From Haliotis asinina (taxonomy: Eukaryota > Mollusca > Gastropoda > Lepetellida > Haliotidae), in NCBI RefSeq assembly GCF_037392515.1, contig NC_090291.1, positions 17,201,501 through 17,265,500 of the forward strand: a DNA stretch of 64,000 nt. The letters run 5' to 3'. The position numbers were made by a program, and so were the translations under genes. Shown one piece after another: positions 56,584 to 64,000 of the stretch (within the stretch, counting starts at the first letter, position 1; each line of letters starts with the position of its first letter). The notes below the pieces were generated by a model. It saw only the letters and a list, made by a program, of their open reading frames with translations, ran no database searches and was not told the DNA's origin.

Positions 56584-59500
56584 CTGTGACAGATAAAAGT
56601 GTCAATAACTGAGGCATGTCACAAGTGTCAGCACATGATGTATTTCTAACTAAGGTATGTCACTAGTGTCACCTGAGTCAGGGTACAGTTGGACAAAAGG
56701 AGCACATGAGGTATTCTTGGTCTGATATTGTCCATGGTAAAAATATGATGACAGTGCTGCTGTAAACAGGGATCCAAATCACCTTTTGTCCTGATAGTTT
56801 GTTAAATGACCAGTGAAACTCAAGCGAAAATGTAATGTGCACCCCCACACCCTTTTCTCAAAAGTGTGCACCCCCTTTCTCCAAAAGCTGTATCCACCCC
56901 TGATTGTTGTGTCAAAGTTGAAAAGACTTTCATAAACACTTTCAGTTATCTGAGATTTGACACAAACACAAAACAATGACTGGAGAATGAGCATGTAGGG
57001 GCTAAGCTTTTACTTCAAGACAACTGTAAGTTTGACATCAAAATTAACTGTGTTTGACTGTATAGAATCGATTGTCATCAAGTAGAAAGCAGATAACTAG
57101 AAATGAAGGGATGATTGTGTTCTCTATAATCTATGACTGGAACTTATGGATCTTGATAAATACATAAGCAGAACTTTTGCTTGGTTTTCAAATTTGCACA
57201 AGCAAGTTCATTAATTATTAACAAAGACTGGAAAATAGTTTTATGAAAACTTTTCAGATTATGGCAACTGACCTGTTTATTAAAACTTCCTGAGGGCAAA
57301 ATGGTGCGTGCACCACACTGACGCTGTTTAGTATCTACTCACTCCATCATTTCAGACAACATATTCTTCAACAGTGCAAGAAACATAATGTTTTCCTTGA
57401 CAGGAGGAATACTACCCAGCATGTCAGTAGAACAATCATAATAAAAACCTAAGCCATCCCAGGCAATCAAATGATTTGAACAAATTGCTTTGAATAATGG
57501 CTACCTGACAGGATGACATCAACTCTGTATTTGGAGTCCAAGGCAGTCTTGGCTGCCTTCGGTTGATGGGCAAGCAGAATTACTGGCTGACTTGGATCAC
57601 ATGACCCCAGAGCATCATCTAGTTTCATCCCGTGATCACCATATCTGAAAGTTTAAACAAAACATTTCAAATTTTACCTGCATATTACATTTCAATTACT
57701 GTTACCAATGGTGGTAGTTTTTACACATTGTTTGTACAAGACTGGGTCGTGTATTATTTTTTCACTTGATGTAACATCTTCAACACTAACTGATAACTGA
57801 TCAATACTAGTTAGCATAGGTAACCATGGTAACTGGAATGAATTCTGCAAGGTAAAAAGGCATGGATTAAGGCCAATATCCTTTGTCCCTTACCCTATCT
57901 TTAAAGCATGGATATCATCTGTCCCAGCAAGACATATTTGTTGGTTGGTTGGTAGTTTCTCACTGGGAAGTCTGACGTTACTGTTGTGTAGTACAATAAA
58001 GCCGAGACCATGGAGGTGAGAGAACCAATTGTCTACATCGCCTGTATAGTACTCATGATTGCCTGAAAGAGAAAACACACAACTTACATTGGGAAAAAAT
58101 CAGACAAAACAAACGTTCTACAATCAATGCCCACAACGTTTGAGTCAACTAGTTAAAATTGGCCAAAAGCATAACTTTCTGTTGATTCTTATATTATGAT
58201 TGCTTACTATCAGTGAGAGTTACATACATGTATTGGCAGAGAGGACAACACAAAACAATTCACCTGCATCAGGCTTTCAGACAAGTGTCTGAAGCTGTAG
58301 ACTGTCAAATAAATATTTTCAGATTGTGACATGGTTCCTGTTCGCAAAACAGCTAATTATTGAGCAATATAAATTAGTCAGTGTTTGCCCTGATGCAGAA
58401 AACCTGCATAGTGATGCACAAATCATCTCAAATACACAGATAATTTAGAAGCTTGCGTCATTGTTGACCCAATGCTGCCTGGCCCTTAGTTCATGTAATC
58501 TGAACTTGTAATTTGCTGTTGTTAAAATCAACTGAATGGAGTAGTTTAATGTTTGCCAATTAAATGCTCAGTGCTTATTAAATACCTGACCTGCCTTACC
58601 TTGGTGTTTTTCATTATTAAACAATCACAGTAGAGGTCTTGATAAAAGTTCCAAACTGAATTTGACTTCCCCCAAACTGACCATGACTCCCTCTCATGAC
58701 ACCACTGAGTCATGATGACTCATAGATTTTTATATTTTAAACACTGATTTTTATATTTTATTTTTCAGTGACAGATTTGTTAATGTAGCAGTCAGAGTCT
58801 TTTGTCACTAATTCAAACCCAGAGTCAAGTTCATGTTTCTGGTCTTGTAAGATCTGCTTATTTTCATTTATCTCCTGAGCCTATGAACTAAACTTAAATA
58901 TACTGGAGCTGTAAACTCACAAATAATTGGCACATAGTGTGTAAGAGTCAGAAATTTAAACTAGGCATGTGAATAGGGATCCTTGAGATTTGCTGCTATA
59001 GCTTTTACAAATGCAGCCACTCACAGCTATATCTGAGCTATGTGACAGTGGTCTGTAGAAAGTAGAGTCTGTAAAAGTTTCTAATGGATATAATGAGCAT
59101 CGTCTTGCACATTGGTAGGACAACATGGACCTTCCAAGTTAGTGAGTCTGTCAACCCGATGACATTAGTCGTCTCTTATGTCAAGCATGAAAAAAAAAAC
59201 ATCAACTGATACAGAAAAAACACATTGTCATTATGGAATGCTACAAACAAACATACAAAGTGCACCTGTTATAAAATATTTCCCAAACTTTGATTCAATA
59301 TCCTTAAGAGGTTCCACTGCTTCCTTTAGACTTGCAACACTTCCATCGACAAGATCTCCAGTCATCACTACAACATCTGAAAGGAGATGAAATCAATATT
59401 AAAAACTTGAATGTTTCCATGAACATGCTGAACACATGGTCTTAGATACAAAATCATTCTTACATGATAGCATTTGATATCCCAGCATTGCAAAAGACAA

Positions 59501-62444
59501 AGTGCTAATCTGTCCAAAAGCAGAATTTGTGTGACGTATACTTGGAGGAGACCTGTTAAGATCTGGGTTAGAATAGGTCTTTAGTTAACCATGCTTGGTC
59601 TAGTTGTTGTAAGAGGAGACTGACATCGGTTGGTGAACCTCACTGACTTGGTTGACACATATAATCGTATCTCAGCTGACTTGTTTGCATCAGTGTTCAT
59701 ACTGTTGATCACTGGTCAAAGCTTCTTCATGCTGTTGATCATTGGATCACTAATCAAAGCTTGATTACTTACACTAATAAAGCTGAACTTTTGCTGAGTC
59801 AATTTGAAAACATCAATGTTCATGCTGTTGATCACTGGATCACTGGTCAAAGCTTGTTCATGCTGTTGATCACTGGATTACTTACACTCATAAAGTTGAA
59901 CTTTTGCTGAATGCAACATTGAACAATGAACAAACAAAAGCAAACGCTTCGTGAAATACAGAATGGCCTATTTCTCCGCTGCATAAACATGTTTAAAATA
60001 TTATCATTTTAGGAGTTAGAGGGTCGACATATATAAAGCAAAAACTTACTGTCTGTAGACTGTTGGTAACTGACCAACCAACATAACAAGTTTGCAGGAG
60101 TCAATGACAGTCCATAATTAGATATTTTCTAATGAAGTAAAGTTCATTATTATGCAAGGAATGCACTTTGTCAAGAATTTAAATACTGATGTTGCACATA
60201 TGATATTACTGGTCTGAACCCTATCTACTGTGAGATATCTTTAGCAATACACATTGTTTGGTTTAGTTCATTTTGTTATGAAAATTACAGGTACCAACTG
60301 TGTTTTGGGTCCAAGTGGAGATTGTATCCTCTTCTCAGGCATTTCAATGATGAACTGAATCTTCAACCCATACGCACTCAAAAAATTTGTAACACGACAC
60401 CTGTATTATGTTAAAGGTCACATGCAACGTAAAACACAACTTTGCAGATTCTGGTACCTATCGGTATGCACTTACCGAAACAAATCATAAAAAATGCCAA
60501 TTCAACCTATAAAGTTGAAAAAAAAAACGTGATGAAAAAAAGTCCATAACGCATGCGCAGTGAATAAATTCACGGAGCTTGAAACAGTATTCATGCCCAG
60601 CGTCTGAGGTCGTGAGCAGTAGTCTAATCTTGGTTGTGTACACAAACAAGTAAATAATCTACTCGTTAAGTAAAACAACTTGTTGATTGTGGAAAGCAGT
60701 CTCTGTCACAGGAAAAGCACAGTGTCTGGTTTATTAACACCTATATGTCTGTCTGCCTGTCTGCTAAAGACAACATGCAATACAGAGCTTCAATCATTGA
60801 CCACGTACAATTTGAACTTAACACCTATCAGACTATACGACATAAAGAAAATAAGTTGATTTGTGACTCGTGCACCCGAGTCCATGTGTAATTAGGCACG
60901 TGTGATACACATGACATGTTTTTATGTCTGTGGGTTGCAACCAAACTACATTCATTTTTTCGGATGACTGGATCTGACGGAAACTGGTGCAAACTCTTGT
61001 CAGTTTCAAGTCCTGCTTTGTACTTGGACGAATGACAGATTCCAGCCACGCAGTAGTTTACCATCTCTACTGACATGATTTTGGATTGGATCGAGCGCAA
61101 ATTCAGAGAACAGGTATTTTCCAAACCCAACATCTCTATATACATTCTTCATGGATAACGACTTCTTTTAGTGTATATGATTTTGTTTGACAACAGTATA
61201 TGAATCCATACTGAAACGATGCATCAAGTACACAAAAAGAAGTTGTTATCCATAAAGAATCTTACTTTCTTGTGACTGGCTATACTTCTAAAACGCCCAT
61301 CAAACAGATCATCTTTCTGTACACACAATGAACCCTCAGCATATCAGCAAATGAAACAGCCATTCAGAAGCCGTCGTTACTTTTGAGTGCATATCCACCC
61401 GCTATGACTGGGTTTGGTCTCCCGAGGGCTTCGTTTCGGGGGAAGTAAGCCCAAGTCCAAAATACTGCACTTTTGAATCGCGATTGTACGCTTATAATTT
61501 TGTTTATTTGTTTTTTTAAAAGCAGCAATGTATATTATATGTCATGATAAATGTGTTTTAATTACGTTTGATTTTTTGGTTGCATGTGACCTTTAACAAG
61601 CCGTGGTCATGGTATTGCTAAGGTCAAAAGGTGCTTTTCTGGTTTTGGAAATGCCATGGCATTTTTTTTTGCTTGAATATTGCTTAACTCTGACTTATTT
61701 ACTTAACATCACTGTTTCAATTTCATATTTACCTGCATCCAGCTCATTAATGATATTTACTATGCGAGTAAGTCTCCATCTTCCAACAGTTGGTCCAAGA
61801 TGAATGTCTGATATTTGTACAATTTTCAACCCATCAAGAGATGCAGGCAATCCTTTGACTGGAATGGGGACTTCTTTTACAACAGGAGGAGTAGTAGCGT
61901 TGTAAAGACCATACGTCCATAAAAGAATAGCATAAATAAGTACTAACTGTAATTCCCGTTGTTTGGAAAAAAAGAGATTGCTTTTAAAAATGAACCTGAA
62001 ACAAAACAGAACAACCTTCACAAACACTAAACCTGTCACTATCTGAAACAACAGCCCAAGCGCCGCATAAGAACTGTATGCTATAACATACGGTTCTCGG
62101 CCTATGAAGTAAAAGTTTGTAAAGTAACTGATATGGCATAGTACTAAGTAGGTTAGAAGAAAAATCCTCCATACTGTCCACTTCTTGAGATCACATTGGG
62201 CAACGTCCATCTGATGAAGATCTTTATCTGAATATTTGACATGTCTAAGTCCTTCCTTCCGTGGCGGTTTATCGAACATGATCGAGAAGTTATTCCAAGC
62301 AAACTTGGAGAGAAGAATCAAGAATACTTGTGCAAAAATGACAAACTGCAACCTTGACATTTTTGCCTGGAGAGACAAAACATACATCCCACCCAGAATG
62401 ACGGCAAGCAGAACTGCAACCTTAATAACGAAAGCGACAGCCAT
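56390..62444 (-). CDS. TMPPE: TMPPE-like membrane metallophosphoesterase, copy C (5 exons, 441 aa)
   Basis: Exons 62444-61733, 59376-59266, 58062-57894, 57644-57505, 56583-56390 (712, 111, 169, 140, 194 nt) join in phase to 441 residues. Exon 1 is 24 nt shorter than in A and B: about four residues are missing in the first hydrophobic segment and four in the following loop (LSLQAKMSRLQF against LSLHWERKARLLFVQF). Metal residues are all kept (D213, H215, D245, N276, H357, H379, H381). Intron 1 is enlarged by a THAP-remnant TIR element and SINE pieces. It lies head-to-tail with B, and exons 1 and 5 are closest to B, so B and C look like a tandem duplication. Confidence 0.93.
57505..57644 (-). 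CDS. TMPPE: TMPPE-like C exon 4
   Basis: 140 nt; acceptor TTAAACTTTCAG, donor CTGTCAG/GTAGCC. Carries VILLAHQPKAAK; about five bases differ from B. Confidence 0.94.
57894..58062 (-). CDS. TMPPE: TMPPE-like C exon 3
   Basis: 169 nt; acceptor TTTCTCTTTCAG, donor GATAGG/GTAAGG. Begins with GNHEYYTGD. Confidence 0.94.
59015..59190 (-). mobile_element. Old SINE family 1 copy in copy C intron 2
   Basis: Plus strand: CAGCTATATCTGAGCTATGT, GACAGTGGTCTGTAGAAAGT, TTAGTGAGTCTGTCAACCCG, CGTCTCTTATGTCAAGCATG. Shared with A and B. Confidence 0.65.
59266..59376 (-). CDS. TMPPE: TMPPE-like C exon 2
   Basis: 111 nt; acceptor ATCTCCTTTCAG, donor TTACAG/GTGCAC. Encodes DVVVMTGDLVDGSVASLKE and FGKYFITG. Confidence 0.93.
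59555..59910 (+). mobile_element. SINE family 1 with internal repeats, copy C intron 1
   Basis: CATGCTTGGTCTAGTTGTTG, ACTTGGTTGACACATATAAT, then CATGCTGTTGATCACTGGAT and GGTCAAAGCTTGTTCATG repeated several times in tandem. Confidence 0.6.
60411..61596 (-). mobile_element. 1.2-kb TIR element with THAP zinc-finger remnant, copy 2
   Basis: TTAAAGGTCACATGCAACG at left and GTTGCATGTGACCTTTAA at right, both ending in TTAA. On the minus strand from about 61066 a THAP-like start reads MVNYCVAGICHSSKYKAGLE, then SLHQFPSDPVIRK, and CVSH about 40 residues after the second cysteine. That fits the C2CH spacing (C-x4-C, then ~41, then C-x2-H) although the usual tryptophan is not seen. Same element as 23144-24438; sits in intron 1 of TMPPE-like copy C. 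Confidence 0.7.
61733..62444 (-). CDS. TMPPE: TMPPE-like C exon 1
   Basis: 712 nt from ATG (context AAACAACATGGCTG) to donor GATGCAG/GTAAAT. Codes the membrane part and ISDIHLGPTVGR. Confidence 0.93.
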
Positions 62445-62544
62445 GTTGTTTACATGATATCCCTTGTGAAATACCGAAATAAATATACTGGTTCTTGCAT
62501 AATATTTTCACATGCACCAATTGGCAAATAAGCAAATCTACCTA

Positions 62545-62656
62545 TTTTACGACATACATAAGGCATATAGTTATGTTATATTTACAAAATATATACCAGG
62601 TACAAAGACTTTGTTGTAAGGGGTAAAAATTAAAGGGAGATAACACAGATCAACGT
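62545..62656 (-). promoter_or_regulatory. Conserved upstream block, TMPPE-like copy C
   Basis: In gene direction GATCTGTGTTATCTCCCTTT followed by AATTTTTACCCCTTACAAC, nearly the copy A order and spacing. The core lies about 170-210 bp before the ATG. Confidence 0.5.
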
Positions 62657-63454
62657 TGTGGCTAATCACTGAGAAATATGTTAATAATCATACAAACTTC
62701 GTTCGAAACAGATGTTTTTTACATGGCCAAACAGTTTTTGTTATAGATCCAAAACGTGCATTACTTTTATTACTCTCAAAAGTATGCCTTGGTTTGTAAT
62801 TACATGGATTCATGGCTGTTAGACTTAGCTAGGGAGTTTGAGATTATCTTAACATTAATGATGATCATTTCAGTGAGTGAATGTTCTTTTATGATTTATC
62901 ATATTAATCTTCGTCCAGTATATAAAACAAAACAATTAAATTGATGCAATATATATCAAACTATGTGTCCAGAGAAATTTATCTCCGAGATAGCTTCAGT
63001 CTAAGTAAACTTAGTCTCAGTGTATTTTGTAACAATCTCAGTGGAGTGAAACGAAAAGTACTGAGGATAAGTTTAGAGTGAAGGTAGCTTCAACACAGTT
63101 TTCAAATTTCCAAGAAAACGTTTGTCCTCCTTCATGATAAAATTTTCATAATAATATATCAATCTAGTTGATTAATTCAAGTTAATCACTGAGTGTTATA
63201 CAAACGTAACTGCAATGATGTTCAGGTCATTGAATAATTGTTCTTTTATACAAACTTCGTCCAGGAAAAACCTCTTCATTTGATACTGTATATATTCCTT
63301 GGTATCTAGAGTATTTTATCTCCAGTTCAGCAAGATAAGATACACAATCCATTCCAACAAATCCATTAAAAACATAAATAACATGCTGTTGTCCTCTGAG
63401 TTTCAGGTGAGAGTAAAGAGGAGCTGTGATCCCAAAGCAAGTAATTCTGAGTGA

Positions 63455-63640
63455 GCTTTTTATGCTTGTTCACTGCCATCATCAGCAGTACTACAACTAT
63501 ATGACAGTGATCTGTCTGTAGATAATGTGCAGACAATCAAGTGATTGGTATTTTCAGTACAACTGGGCTATGACAACACTTGATCAACCTAGTCACTGGG
63601 TCCCAGCAACTGATCAGCTTGTTTGCCCCAAGTTTGAGTA
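63455..63640 (-). mobile_element. SINE family 1 copy, diverged
   Basis: Plus strand: ACTACAACTATATGACAGTG, ATCTGTCTGTAGATAATGTG, CAGACAATCAAGTGATTGGT, then GATCAACCTAGTCACTGGGT. Confidence 0.5.
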
Positions 63641-63785
63641 AGTATGGTTGTATTCCAGTTTTAGCAAAATTCCAGTAACATCATGGCAAGGGACACCAGA
63701 AATGGGCTTCACACATTGTACCCATTTGGGAAAACCCAGGTCTTCAGCATAATGAGCCAGCGCTTACACCACTAGGCTACTAATT
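63640..63785 (-). mobile_element. tRNA-derived SINE family 2 copy
   Basis: Plus strand: GGACACCAGAAATGGGCTTC, ACACATTGTACCCATTTGGG, AAACCCAGGTCTTCAGCATA, ACACCACTAGGCTACTAA: family 2 in reverse, directly next to a family 1 piece. Confidence 0.7.
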
Positions 63786-64000
63786 TCCCTCTCAGGTCAT
63801 GTAGTATTTCCAGTCTTATTTTGAAGTCAGACCAACAAAATGAATGTATGAGCAAATAGCTACCATTACTAACAGCAGTGACTGAGGTGTCATGACTCTT
63901 CAACATGTACAATCATCTTTGTGTGGCAATTTTTGTATGTACGTATGCACAGCTGGAAAAAGACATAAATGTGCAAATAAGTATGTGGATATGTATATAC

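Larger units (their letters stand above)
62660..64000. other. Upstream flank of copy C
   Basis: Shares scattered words with the copy B flank (GATCATTTCAGTGA; CCTTGGTATC-AGAGTATT), so the duplication seems to reach several hundred bases upstream. Two SINE pieces near the right edge; no gene recognised. Confidence 0.5.

Noticed and set aside
32661-62444. One of the TMPPE-like copies being a pseudogene
   Set aside because: All three have intact frames, splice sites and metal-binding residues.

Overview
The window looks like nuclear DNA of a gastropod mollusc, most likely an abalone (Haliotis). It is AT-rich and intron-rich, with GT-AG splice sites, and is full of short interspersed repeats carrying the AGCAATATTCCAGC core and a CTCACTCACTCA tail that I associate with abalone sequence. 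That species call rests on memory of the repeat and was not tested by a search.

Layout. From 1 to about 26 kb, the minus strand carries the 5' portion of WDR7 (rabconnectin-3 beta, a V-ATPase-associated WD40 protein). Thirteen coding exons (24658 down to 199) join in phase to give the first 588 codons, and the gene runs off the left edge. A noncoding first exon and an ETS-type promoter site near 25.9-26.0 kb are inferred. A possible 27-nt in-frame microexon lies in the 6.4-kb intron between exons 8 and 9. From 26 to 32 kb is a repeat-rich intergenic stretch: a 141-bp tandem duplication, a long TTTA microsatellite, a MITE with 116-bp arms, a decayed Tc1-like transposon, a 213-bp tandem repeat and a near-perfect 56-bp-arm hairpin.

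From 32.5 to 62.7 kb lie three complete paralogues of a TMPPE-like gene (multi-pass membrane protein with a calcineurin-like metallophosphoesterase domain). Copy A is on the plus strand (32661-37907), B on the minus strand (50547-46123) and C on the minus strand (62444-56390). All have five exons with identical splice phases, exons 2-5 of identical length (111, 169, 140, 194 nt) and every metal-binding motif intact. They encode 449, 449 and 441 residues. A conserved block upstream of the ATG, a SINE in the same place in intron 2, and homologous 3' flanks show that whole genes with regulatory DNA were duplicated. Exon 4 of A and B differs at only about 2 of 140 sites while exon 5 differs at about two dozen of 194, suggesting patchy gene conversion.

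The spaces between hold mobile DNA: two SINE families sharing one 3' tail; a 1.2-1.3-kb TIR element with a THAP zinc-finger remnant (one copy in WDR7, one in TMPPE copy C); an 895-bp TIR element with TA target sites in copy B; a pogo/Tigger-like remnant whose terminal repeat seems to have been amplified into a 91-bp satellite; a Penelope-like fossil; and several foldback MITEs. I found no operon, CRISPR array, tRNA or rRNA gene, and no clear evidence of a wholly new system. The most interesting material is the TMPPE array and the repeat-derived structures.
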